DNA from: Lateolabrax maculatus
Lineage: Eukaryota; Chordata; Actinopteri; Acropomatiformes; Lateolabracidae
Direction of reading: 5' to 3'
Length of the DNA stretch: 64,000 nt
Assembly: GCA_031216445.1 (NCBI GenBank)
Contig: CM062213.1
Span: 5,667,501-5,731,500, forward strand
The notes below the pieces were generated by a model, which was given only the letters and a program-made list of their open reading frames with translations, was not told the origin of the DNA and did not search any database. Numbering within the stretch: position 1 is the stretch's first letter; each line of letters begins with the position of its first letter. Made by a program: the position numbers and the translations under genes. Positions 13,026 through 25,400 of the stretch are shown here, piece after piece.

Positions 13026-13646
13026 GCGTTAAACCAAGACTATGAAACTTTAAAAGGAGAAATAACACATTTTTATTCTTACGAATGAAAAGTTGAATTC
13101 ATAAGCAATAACATGCATCATTGCTTAATTAAAAACACTCTGGGGTTTTGCTGCTACGGCCTAACTTAGTCTGGTATGACCAGTGGCTTAAAGTGGCTAA
13201 TATTAACATACTTTAGATCAATATTGCCGTACAGCTGATATTACCAAATTAGTTTGCTGACTTTATTACTCGAATTTGCTCTAATTGCTACAGTTACACT
13301 GTGTTTTTAACATGACAGCCAATAAACACATTGTGTTTACTTCTTGTGTTACTTTTGTGATAAAACCACTGACATCTTAATCTGTGACATGATAAAATAA
13401 AGCATGGCAGTAGCACAAGTACAGAAAGATTATTAAGTCAGCAAACTGACTCAGTAATACAGCAATATCTGTCTAAAGCAAACATTAGCTACTGGTCATA
13501 CCAGACCAAGTGAGGCTGAAGCAGCAAAACCCTGTGAGTGTACTGAAATGAGCAAGGGTTTGTTTTATTGCTTAGAAATTCAACTTTTCATTTGTAAGAG
13601 GAAGATTATGTTATTTCAAAATTTCATAGTCTCACTTTAAAACGCC
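13026..13646. mobile_element. Second foldback inverted-repeat element (about 620 bp)
   Basis: The left arm (about 13026-13270) and right arm (about 13426-13646) are inverted copies. Shared blocks include actatgaaa, aatgaaaagttgaat, aagcaataa, gggttttgctgct, tctggtatgaccag and tttgctgact. The arms cover most of the element, leaving a short AT-rich centre, and small indels distinguish them. No coding capacity. It is likely a MITE or foldback transposon of unknown superfamily. It is unrelated in sequence to the element at 11.1-11.8 kb. Confidence 0.75.
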
Positions 13647-15464
13647 TGCTTGCCTCACTGTTCCTCAACTCTGAATTAATTTAACTATTCCTCCACTGCA
13701 TGGTATCAGAGTTTTTTTTGTGTGTTTGTTTTTGAGCAGAGGATCTTCTGCTCACATGCCATGCTCCCTTGGTATTAATTTTAGTCCTATGCTTTGATGT
13801 ACTTTGCAGGAATGGTGCCAAAACACAGTTTTTCATATTTATCTCATCTTGTGAAACAGACCCTCTTTACATCTGGCACTAAATGACTCACATGAACTTG
13901 GATTTTGTCCAGACTGAGCTTAACCACATAAAAGTGCCAGTGTTAATGCACCCAAGATACACTGGTTAGGTGATCCAACCACCTCAGGGCCATAATGATG
14001 CAACATTGTAAATCCAGCTTTAAATTCAAACACACCTACATACTTAATACTGAAATGTAATAGAAAGTGAGATATTTTTAATTTTATTTTTGTATTTGTG
14101 CTTCCATTTGTGTTTAAAAAGAAACTGTCAGTAGCTCTAGTAGGAGAAATATGACGATTTTGGAATTATACAATTATTACAACCTTCCACACATTTAAAT
14201 TGTTTTGCACTTTCAGAGAAAGACAGCTCTGTCAGGCTGGATTTGTATGCCTGCATTTTCTGAGGGAGAGAGCGGATCGATTCAGTGCAGATCACTGAGA
14301 TGCATTTTAATGAAATGCAGAATAATATCTCTGTATAAAGAAGCCACACAGTACAACCCATTGGATGCTTTGGTTGTGAGTGTTGAAATCAAGAGTTACA
14401 TCCACAGCATGTTAGGGGACCACTTCCAATTGTCAGACCTCCACCTTTACCATCCAACCACTCTGAAAACTTCCCTCGGGATATCCCATATGTCAGGGGT
14501 AATGTTTTACGTTGTATGAGCTAAAGTTAAAGCGCTTATGCAACTCTGCGGTGGAGCAGCCTTTATTTTCATTACCTGTCAGGATAGGTATTATGTCATT
14601 CTTATGACAGCGCTGGCCAATATGTCAGCCTCTTTAGGCTGAGTGCATCCATCTGTGTTACTATATATCTGACTGTAATATCTTGCTGGCTCTTGGCCAA
14701 CTGAATCTTGGTCTGCCAGGGTTGCTACTGTATCTCATCGTATCGCTCCAACCCTCTCCTTTACCCTCACCGCCCCCACAGACCTAAAAATATTGGACAT
14801 AGTGATAGGAAACCAGATGCTCCGGCCAACTTTTTATATCCTTTAAAATCCATGTAGAGAACTGACCATTTGTACACTTCCAAGAATTTCTGTGAGGACC
14901 TGAATCCAAATCTATAAGTAAATGCGCAAGTTTGTACTTCCAGTGGTTGCAAAGACATTTAGCAAGAAGAAATCTATAGATATCCAAGCAAATACTCTTA
15001 TGGAGGAGTGCCTGGGAATGCTGAGGCAGAATGACTGATCTCGGCGATAGTTTCTCCCCTGCAGAGTTAAGAGGGCCCACTGGCCCTTGGGAGCAGCCTG
15101 TCACAACTAGAGAAACTCCTGCTGGAGCCACTCTGTTGAGGTTTTCAGCCGGCTCCCAGGGGGTCCCCTCCACCACTTACCCGTTGAAACGAAAATCAAT
15201 GGCTTAATGATCCAAAACAGGAAATAGAATGAGGAAAAAAAAGAAAGTCCCTAAAACAACAAAATGTCTTTTGGCAAGGGACATTCTGTCCTGGGCCTTC
15301 ATTTGTTTGTTTGTGTGTGTGTGTTGAAAGAAATTTGCCGGGATGGTACGTGAGTATATACGTGTGTGTGTGCGTACATGCACGCGCAGCTTTGAGAGAG
15401 TGAGCTTACCCTAGCTTACTGGCGCAAAACATATTGATTTATTGATTGCCTGTTTCACCCACTC

Positions 15465-15469
<5 letters not shown>

Positions 15470-15522
<53 letters not shown>

Positions 15523-15527
15523 TCTCT
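15470..15527. repeat. (TC)n microsatellite
   Basis: About 24 uninterrupted TC units, then a ccc interruption and a few more; polypurine on the transcript. Confidence 0.95.
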
Positions 15528-16178
15528 GCCTGTTACTGAGGCTCCGGGGACTTGAGACTGCAGCGGGGACTGAAAAAGGCACGTGAGGTGAGGCGGGATG
15601 GAGGCGGAGAGAGAGTCAGAGAAGGAGAGAAGGAGACAAAACGCGAGGGAGGGGTGTCCCATCTGAAAGTTGATCCAGCAGCCTTTTAACCAAGGCCCCT
15701 ACATCATTCAGATTTATGAACTAAGGTCACGACCAAATCAAAACCTTGACCTATCTGCGAGGATGCCGATTTATAAGCACCTTGTAGTGGGGAGTGGTGG
15801 GGACTTGGCAGGAGCTAGTATTCTTCTCCTTGGCCCTGGCTTCCCTGTGGGGAGAGCTGGATCAGGGCTAGAGGAGAGGCTGGCTGTAATTTGTGATTAG
15901 CAGACAGGTTGTGCTTTATGATATACTACCCCCGGCTGGTGCAACTCCCAGTTCAAAAGAATGTCACTGTCCCACGCCATATACAGTAAAGCTTGCTGTC
16001 TCACTAAAGCAGAGCAGACTGGGGGAGGTCAAGTTTCCACCGTGCAGGGCTTTTTCCAAGATCTGCTAAGTCACATTGGCTATAGTAGTTAGAATGCTTG
16101 CAGTAAACCCTAACAAGCCCAACAGAGTAGCCCTCAAACACAAAGCTAAACACAAAATAACACTGATACATAGTGACA

Positions 16179-16357
16179 CTTAAAGGTGCAGTCAGCAATT
16201 CTAATCCAACACACTTTTTGTCAAATTGGTAAATGGGAAACAAACAAAGTGGCTCTGGCGGAGAGGTCGTCAAATATCAACGCTTTGTCTTATTTGTTTG
16301 GCTATTGGGTTCAAATGTCAACAATCTTTCTCCAGAATCACTGACTCCACCTTTAAG
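16179..16357. mobile_element. Small MITE with TIRs (about 180 bp)
   Basis: The left end cttaaaggtgcagtcagcaa and the reverse complement of the right end (cttaaaggtggagtcagtga) are near-identical. The interior (attgggttcaaatgtcaaca near the right end) resembles a repeat I associate with many fish genomes. No coding capacity. Confidence 0.7.
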
Positions 16358-17358
16358 CTTATCTGCAAATGGGTAAGACGGGAAAATGGCATCAAGTGCA
16401 CTGCGTAGCTAACAGAAACATGTGTCACCATCGATTTTGTACCCCCTCCAGTTGCTTATGACAAGCAACCCCCATGTTAACGCAATGTCCCTTCCTAAAC
16501 CTAGTCTCTCCATAAATTATGGACAGGATGAAATACGAGTCCCCATTCGACAGCCCTTCATTTCCCACTCCCGGGGAGACCCAGCACAAAGTACCATTTT
16601 TTTTTTTTAGTCTTTGAACAAGGACACAGGATGCAAAGGAATGAACCAAAGTGATTTGCCCCACAGACAGTAATAAACAGAGAATAACAGAAAAGAAATC
16701 CTCAAAAAACGAAAGTGCAAAATAACAGAGAGAAAGGAAGACTACAGTAGGTCTTTCCATTTTCCCCTCACCAGTTGCCTCCTGGTTGTCATGACGACTT
16801 CTTATCCCGGGGCTGGTGCTGGTCTGCTCCCCCTGGAGGCAGCTGGGAAATCAGGTAGAGGAGGGCCACAGGGACCAAGGCCGTTCTATTCTTAAATACA
16901 CAGCATCAGGCAAATGCAATTACAAACCCAAGGAGGGCCAGAGTCTAATCTAATAAAGTGGAGGTGGTCCACGTGGTGAAAGCCTGCCACTCGCCTGAGA
17001 TGGCACGCCCAGAAACAGAGCACCGCGGCCCCCCTGTGGCACGGACTGACCCCCCGTCATGTGAAATGCCGGAAGAGACTATATGTATGACTGTAATAGA
17101 GCGCAAAGCAAGAACACTCATTTTATCTTTGGTTCAAACACACTGACTGGAACAGTTGATTGACTGGGACTAAACTTTACAAAACAGTCTATATTGGCTA
17201 AGTTCTGTCTCCTACATGTAATCTTTTAAATTGCAGAATATGTATTTCTGTCCTGTGCATGGAAAACCCCATTGAATTTGAAGACATTGCATTTAAGTAA
17301 TTTTAACATTTTGGTAGGTTTTTCGTGAAAGTTGAGGCTCCAGAACACCTAAATAATA

Positions 17359-17360
<2 letters not shown>

Positions 17361-17389
<29 letters not shown>
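17361..17389. repeat. (TA)n microsatellite
   Basis: About 14 TA units; self-complementary and likely to form a cruciform or RNA hairpin. Confidence 0.95.
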
Positions 17390-17393
<4 letters not shown>

Positions 17394-19059
17394 CAGTGTT
17401 TTGTCAGATCTATCTGGTTTCATGCACTATGAAATATGATTCCTGCAGCATCATGTTTGCCTGAGATGGTGAGTCGAACAAAATCTGCCTACTCACAGGG
17501 GTTAAAGAGTCCGATTGAGTCTTGGACGTCAGCTCGTCAACCCCAGCCAACTCACTCAGATTACAAATGAGAGGATCTGATGATGTCGACTGCAGCCAAA
17601 TCCCTCTAATTAAAATCACAATGGCTGAAAACACTGCAACACTCACTTGTCTTTGCTGAGGGACGCCCACTTTGCCCTTATTAAAGGAAACCTGGAGAGG
17701 AAAGGTTAATAGCACAGAGTTTGTGTTTCAAGTACTAGTGTAATCCTATTATGTACAATATATAATACAGTTGTGGGACAATGGTTTATACATATATGTC
17801 ACATATATGACAATGTTACAACGCTGCACTGTATTACTTTTACTCGATATTACCTTTTTGTTACACATCAAAAACTGCAGATTACATTTTCTCTGCTTTA
17901 AGCAAGTGTGCAGGAGATTTATGTTCTTCACATCCCTCGATAAAATCAAAGAGCTGGGAATACTCCCTCCTGGAGAAGGACAACTTTCCTGCAGTTTCTT
18001 AGCCAAGCTGCAGTAGTTCAGTGCATGTTCATGTCAACTGACAGAGTGAAAATTAATTATGATGAAAATAAATCATTAGGTGGAGTTGACGTTTAATTTA
18101 TGAGTTACTTATCTTCGGTTTAACATCCAGAATGGATGATAATCATTATATTGAAAGCATAACAAGTATAACTGAAACTGAAATAATATTTTTTTTTATA
18201 ATACAATAAGTAGTTATTTTCAATTATTTTTCTGCAATATCATATCATGAAAGCTTCCTATATGAATGCAATAATAACATTCCTTGTTAATATAAAACAC
18301 ATAAAGAGAAGCTACTGATCATATTGAACTACTGAAGTGCACAAGGGACCAGGAAAAAAACACCCATAAACTCCCTTTCTCTCTCACACAAACTATTTCA
18401 ACACAGGATCTCGGCATTGATGTGAAACAGTTATTTCTGGCTGGTTTAGACAGCTAAAGTTTAACTATCAGTTAACTTTATGTTGAGTTAGAAGGGTAAC
18501 TGCCGATCAGAAAATCACCATCCTGGACTGAGAATTGACTGATAAACAGACACACCGGGTTAGATTTACTATGGCTCTTGTACCTTGTTTCAAATGTATT
18601 CTGTGCCTGGGGACATGCATGTTATATATCAAACAAGCTCACTGGCCTGGAAGAGCAGTTTGCTTGACATCTGAAGCCCACCTGGCATGTAATCAGGTTT
18701 GGTTGTGGACATGTGGGCACATATAGAGGGACATAACTCGGAGGTCCATGGGACAGCGATGAGTGTGCATCTTGTAACAGGCTGTAACAGCAACAACCTG
18801 AGTGAACCACACTCCATAACACTGCAGACCTGTGCTTTTAGATTGTGACTCTGCTCTTGAAGAGTAATGCAGCCCCTTTCCTCGAGGCTGCCAGTTTCTG
18901 ATTTGCCCTGATTGATATGTTGGTTAGGCTTTTTTTATTTCTCCAGTAGACTCTAACTGGTGACCTTTAAGGGTGCAGATCCAACTTTAAAATAACCCTC
19001 TTTCTCAGGAGTATCATGGACTTGTTTTTTCCATTTGTTTCTTCAGATTTTTAGTTGGT

Positions 19060-19264
19060 GGAGATGCTTTTTCAAGCTACTTCAGCCATGTCTGCATGCA
19101 CACAGAGTTGAGTCATCAGCATACAAGCACATCACCGTCTCACTAATATTGACCTGGTCATTACTGAAGATGATGAAGGCTTCCAAGTTTGGCCTGAATG
19201 GACAAGCTTGATGGATCTGTTTAGCATTAGAGCCTTGTGGATAGAGTTTGACTATTGTCCACAC
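19060..19264 (-). pseudogene. Possible LINE reverse-transcriptase relic
   Basis: A minus-strand frame reads YPQGS, then FIIFSND, then CLYADDSTL, in the order of the PQGS, L-F-x-x-Y-x-N-D and YADD catalytic motifs of LINE-type reverse transcriptases. The spacing between PQGS and YADD is about 10 residues longer than usual, and a stop follows six residues after YADDSTL, so it is a decayed fragment if real. Confidence 0.4.
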
Positions 19265-20499
19265 TCTTTGAAACGGCGCTAGATATTTATAGCTCTATCA
19301 AACTGGAAGGGGGAAAAATAGTTGGTGAACACACATACTGTGTTTTCTTTACAAGAGTTCTGATCTGTATTTTTAAAGTTTTAATATAATATGTATTAAA
19401 GGCAATTTCCCTACATATGGATAACATGTCTTCGAAAGCAGACCCCTGTTGCTCAAAACATTCCTCCTCATCAAAGAGGTCAACTAAAGTGTAGCTTCTA
19501 GGAGTAAAAATACTGGATGAATGAAAAAAACCTCTGTGTTGCCTCTGTAGAGGATTGAGAACTGACAAGAGCTGAATGTTATTTTACTTGCCATTGTTAT
19601 GAGCCTCATTTGAACCAGGGAATTTTAATAAAGACTATGAAAACTGCATAGGGTAGAGCTCAGGGACAGAAAGGGGAACAGGAGGAAAGCTCTCAGGGGA
19701 GAGAGCAAAAAGCAGAGAGAAAGGTGCACAGAGAGCTGACGCTGACATGAGATGATACATGCATGGTAATAAATGAGAAATAAAGGGAGAAAGGGAAGCA
19801 GAGATAAAAAAGAGGAACAGTGTTCTTTCCCCGAGATAAAAGAGAGGTGCACTACAAGACTCAGCTGAGTTATGCTCGGCTTGCTTTGAACACATTTTGA
19901 CAAATAATATTTTAAATTTGACATTTCTTTTTCTGTCATGGTCCCTCAGTGACAAATGAAAATGAATGAAAGGAGCCCACAAACCCAAAAGACCTGACGA
20001 AGGGGGATTTTTGAGGTTTCCTATCTGAAAATTTGTTTAAACAATAACCCCTCCAAAGTAGAATTCTCCAGTGCTTCATAATTTTACTAAAAAGGAAGAG
20101 AAAAAGGAAGAGAAAAATCCAAGCCAATCGGCACACAGGAGGCCAAACAGCCAAAGAGCTCCCAACATGTGGGCCAGATGAACCTGCTCTCTTGGAACCT
20201 TGCCTGGACAAACAGGAGAGTAAGCTTGTAAGGTCTGTGCATCAACACACCTGACACCAGCCAGGACTCTGCTCTGTAACACATGTAGGCTTTGGCAAGG
20301 CATGTGAAAATTTAGCACAATATGTCATTGAAGCTTTCCCACGTTTCTGTATACTATAGCTTTCATTATAACAATATTGCTCAGATCTATTCTTACTCTA
20401 CAAGCAGTGATATATACTTTATAAGTACCTGAAGAATTAAAAAGTATATCCATGACCGTAACTAAACATGGCAACACAGAAGCAGGTTGTTGCAGCCCA

Positions 20500-20870
20500 T
20501 CCTTAAACAGAAAACGACAACAGTGGTCGATTTTTTAAGGTGGTTAAAACTACCATGTTTACGTATGCGACCCACTTGCGTGTGAATAAGTACATGTAAG
20601 TTACGTTTAAGTTTTAACTTAAGTTAGTTACAGCACCGGTCCAGTACGCTGGTCGTGTGTGGTTTTTGGAGTCACTGGCAAATTACCAGTGTGGTCCAGA
20701 CACAATGCAACCCCGGAGTTTTCAAATTAAAACGGGGTCAGCAGCGCTTCCAAAAATCTCTGTTTCAGGGGGTCAAAAACGTCGGAGTCGGGTGGACTTT
20801 ACGCAGGGCGTAAACGTAGCAGAAACTATGCATTTTAAAACAAAAAAGTATTAGTGTGGATGAGACTACC
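20500..20870. mobile_element. hAT-like MITE fragment
   Basis: Contains ggagttttcaaattaaaacg, cagggggtcaaaaacg, cgcagggcgtaaacgtagca and aaagtattagtgtggatg, a run of blocks I associate with a widespread percomorph hAT-derived non-autonomous element ending in a gtgtggatg-type terminus. The left boundary is uncertain and I could not confirm an inverted left end or target-site duplication. Confidence 0.5.
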
Positions 20871-20902
20871 CGCTTGTCCATTTTCCACACACACAACCCT
20901 GA

Positions 20903-20998
20903 AGGACAACATAAGGTGTTCCTCCTACCTTCTCACCTGTCCTCCCCTGCAGGACAATCTTAGGTGTTCCTCCTACCTTCTCACCTGTCCTCCCCTGC
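20903..20998. repeat. 48-bp tandem duplication, two copies
   Basis: A unit starting aggacaa and containing aggtgttcctcctaccttct, then cacctgtcctcccctgc, is repeated head-to-tail at 20903-20950 and 20951-20998 with only a few differences near the start (acataag versus tcttag). The near-identity suggests a recent duplication. Confidence 0.92.
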
Positions 20999-21105
20999 TC
21001 CTTTGTTCCTCTCCTCTTGTCCTCTTTTACTCCCCTGTTGGCTCCCCCTCTCCTCCTGCCTCTTCCCTCTGCTAATGAGCAGGGTAATTATGGTTGGCCC
21101 AGGCC

Positions 21106-21690
21106 AAAGGGAGGGGGGGGAGGCTGAGGAGGAGAAGACAAAATAGGGGGGAGAGGAGGAGGAGGAGAGAAGGAGGAGACCCTGCCTAGTCTAGCCTGGT
21201 GCTCCAGATAGCATTAGTTCTCTCCTCTTCTCTCCCTCTCTCTCTGACACATAGCCCTACGCTTAATTAAACATGCCTCGGAGGGACGCAGAGAGAGAGA
21301 GACCCACACAGAGTGAAGAGAGAGGGAGAGAGAGAGGGGGGGGGGGGAGAGAAAGTGAGTTCACGTTGGCAAAGAGTTAGAGGAAGGGAGAGGGAAAAGT
21401 GAGGGTGATGCAAATGCAGAGAGAGAGGCAGATAAGAAGCTGGTGATGGAGTGTGAGAGAGGGGGAGGTGGGGAGGGTGAGGGGAAAGGTGGAGAGATAT
21501 GGCGAGGAGGGTGGAAGGGTGGGTGGTTAGTGAGCCAGAGAGAGAGAGAGAGAGAGAGAGATGGAAGAAGGAGCTGGAGGGGGTTTGGAGCGAGGTAAGA
21601 GAGCTGAGGATGAGGACATATTCAGTAGAAAAAACGAGTGAGGTCTGACGGAGACAAAAAGGAATTAAAGACTGGGGAAGAGCGAGGGGA
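21106..21690. repeat. Polypurine (GA/GGA-rich) domain
   Basis: Mostly A and G on the plus strand, broken by a mixed segment at about 21180-21285. It includes a G12 run (21336-21347) and pure GA at 21538-21561. The transcript is CU-rich here. Such DNA can form triplex structures; the RNA could bind polypyrimidine-tract proteins. Confidence 0.85.
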
Positions 21691-22289
21691 ATGGGATTAC
21701 TATAATATATGAAAATAATAGCGAAGAGGCTCCCTTGAGACCGTGGAGTACCCGCTCCAGAGAAACCAAAGTAGTGAAAATGGCGCCTAGAAATAATATA
21801 TCTGTGTCCTCATTTCACAACAGCAACTGAGGGGAAAACAAGCCTACAATCTGAAGCCTTACTAGCAACATAGAGGCGATTGTAATTACACCCTGCAATA
21901 TCATACTTTTACTATTTTAAAGTGCATCACAGTCGGGTGACTGAGTGCTGTGTCAATTGCAGCCTATAGCACACTGGACACATCCAACAAGTCCTCAAAA
22001 TTAAAAGACAAAAGAAACGTTTTGTCAACCACGGATGATGTGCCTCGAGATGTGTGGGCTTACATAGAAATACATTGGTGCAGGTGTTTTAATGCAAGTC
22101 ACATACCACTGTGGGACTCTACTGAGGGCCCAGTAGTGGAACTAACCGTGTTATCATGTTTATCATAGCAGAGGAAAGACCGTGGGGCCATTAAAAACAA
22201 CAGGGTTTACCCCTTCAGCCCATCAGCATGAATGTGTTCAGCAGATTCCTTGGCATGCTGCCCATTACATTTTAAAATATCCTGTGTGT

Positions 22290-22470
22290 TAAATTGACAC
22301 AAGTGTCTTCCATACATTTTATAGCAATCTGTCAGTAAAATTATATTATATTATATATTTTTTGTGTATTAGTGGAGATTTTGGCCTAATGGTGGGAGTC
22401 AAGTGACCACCACATTTTTAGGGTTTATCCTCTGGGGAGCATGAATATCCACAGAAACATTTCTAGAATT
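22290..22470. repeat. Degenerate fish interspersed repeat
   Basis: The segment gggtttatcctctggggagc followed by atgaatatcc matches the gist of a very common fish repeat (consensus-like 'atcctctggggaccatgaat'). Heavily diverged and without clear ends. Confidence 0.35.
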
Positions 22471-25400
22471 ACTGCAATTACTTCATGACCTGAAGTGCTG
22501 TTTTTTTTGCAGTATTCAGCTCCCACAGCAAACCGCTAGACCACAGCCATGCATTCACAAGCATATTCAAAAAATGTAAATATAAAACCAAAGAATACCT
22601 TTAACAAAGACAATGAGTGACAACACGCTGCAGACTCAGCCCAGTGGTGGGCTTTGCTGCTGTGAATAATAAACTAGGCTAATAACAGCACAATTATGAA
22701 TGTGTAATCACATTAAGGGGACATGGAGACTGGTTACAACCTGGTAATGATGACATGCAATTAGAGCGTAACTGTTATCTCCAGGATCATATCAATAATT
22801 CATCACCACATGCATTTTGTGTTTCCCAAAGATGACATCCAATGATTAATAACTAGATACATGTGTGTCTATCTGTTCTCCAAACGCTGACAGTGATGCC
22901 ACATAATTGGACAAAACTTTTCCGCAATTTTGCGAAAGACTAGAAGAGTTGGAAGAGAATTAATGAGAGAAAAAAACAAAAACAGGCTTTTTGTGTCTGC
23001 AGAAAATGATTTTAGAAAAATGTATAAAAGTCACATAAGAATGATATATCTTCTCATTACAACAGAAAAACATGCATCGTCATATAGTTCCAAAGAATTT
23101 GAAAATCGACCAAAATGTCTACGTTTAGGCAATGCAGGAAAACAGAGGAGACAATATGAAATTGTCACACACCAGTTGCGACCACATATAGCCGGAAACT
23201 CTGTCAGCCTTCATTTAAAGAGATTTATTTACCATCTTTTGCTTCGAGACTATGTTATGTAAGTTTATCTTCTAAAACCAACCACAGTTGATGAGTTAAG
23301 TTCTGTCGTTTTGAGGGGTAAAATGGCCCAAGGTATAATAAAAATAGGATCAAAGAAAGAGCCATACATTTCCTCCCACGTATAAAAAGACATTGTCAGC
23401 ACAGCTTACACAGGGAAATGAAAACAACTTTCCCAAAGTTTAATTAAAGAACAGGAGAATTGTCGTCAAGAGTCAACTGCCAGTCTCAACATCTGGGCTC
23501 TGTTGAAAGCGCTGCAGCTTGCATGCCACTACGAGAGTCGGCAGATTTTCTCAGCGGTCCGCCTCATTGGTGAAAGAGAGGCAGAGCAAATGAAAGAAAC
23601 TAGCACTCCCAGGTCCTCAGTATTGCACAGAAAAACAAAAGGACAGGAAGGAGTGAAGACGTGGAGATGGAGAGCGCGAGCACCTTCAGGCGGACTAACA
23701 GGGTCTGCGTTCATTCACCGCGAGTAACTTTGGAGTGCACTGTACTTTTAAACTTTAATGAATACAGCCCTTGAGTCATGATGTAATGAGATCAAGAGAA
23801 GAAAAATAACAGAGAAATCCCAAAGAGGGAGAGAGGGAGACAATGAGGGGGAGAACAAGAAAGAAAAGAAATGCTCTGTCATTATTGTTGACTCAGCACT
23901 CATTGAATAAACACACCAGGATCATACTGTGCTCACGCTGTCCAGTATATGCACATATCCAACTATAACTCACTGTTAATTTACAATTGCATCACCAGTA
24001 AGACTGCCTGCACACAGCTCGCAACAAAAAGATTTGTATATCAAAGTTCTGCAATACAATGTTGAATAGAAGAGCAAAATCTTGGAAGTGCAAAGCGGTA
24101 TAATGCTCAGACCTCCATCTACCGGATGTGACTGATCATGATAAATAGAATAAGAGGAGGATATTCAATTAAGAAAACATTTGGTCTCCCATCATCAGTT
24201 CTGTTTTCCCATTTGCTTACTAAGCACATTTAAGCAGAAACATCCATAAATACTATACATCCGTGAATGATCTATGTTACCCATCCTCCTTCATTGTAGC
24301 TCAAATGGAGGGTTGAACATTGGTGTGGTAGCATGAACTAAAATAATTTGCAGCATTTCACAACAGCCAATCTGGATCCTGGTAAAAAAAAAAAAAAAAA
24401 AAAATCCTCTGGCGTGCAGTTAGTGATGGCACAAATAAAAGAACAACTGCGTAGTTAGTATGAGGACAGGCACTAACCAAGGCTGAGGGGATGAAGAACA
24501 GAGCACCATCTGCACAGGCCCACACTTGAAGTATTGAAAAACATTATTCGCTCAGAGGGAGGCAAAAGGCAAGCTGTCTTTGAGTTTAAGGAAGAGTCAA
24601 CATCAGCATTGCCTTTCCAAGTTGATGAAAACATTTAGATGGTGACTGAGTGATGCGGATATTTTCCTCTTGGACTGACTGAACTGTCATTTATAAGCTG
24701 CGGTCCACACTGATTTACAGTATATTATTATTTTGGATGAGTGCCTAGATTGAGATGCAGTTATTTAGATGTACTGCTAAGAGCGAATGTACAGTAGGTC
24801 CAGTGGCAAACTTACTAAGCAGCAGATGCCCGTAGTTAATGTGTTATTATTGGTTGAGTATCTGAGACAACTGTAGCATGTCTGCAGCAATAATATCATT
24901 AAATAGTTATCGAGTCATCATGTTTAATGTATTGTAATGTAGATGCAGTGTAGATATGATTGTATCTCTGTGGACGTGGTTGCTCTTAGATACCATCTTA
25001 AATTCTGTCTTGATGTTTGCCTCACTAGTGTCAGTAGTTCATTCCATGTTACCTTGTTTGAGATTAAGGGAGCTGCCGTCAGTCCCGTCAGAATACTGGT
25101 GACCTGGTTTCAAAGGGATCACTGCACAACTCATCGCACAAAACACAAAAGCAATGAGTTCCCACTACCAAAGGTTTCCCCAAAATCAATAAAAAGGTAA
25201 ACAGGAACCTTACAAATTAGAATTTAAAAAAATACTGAGGTGAAGAAGCAGACCTTTTAATTATTAGTGTGTAGGGAGAGCTGTTCACGGCAGCCATTAA
25301 AGGAGAAAATATACACTAGGTAGCTTACCGCTAAGTGCTCCTGCAAAAGCCATGTCGAACTTTTAAGTCCTTTACTGCCCAGAAAGATGTGTTACTGTTC

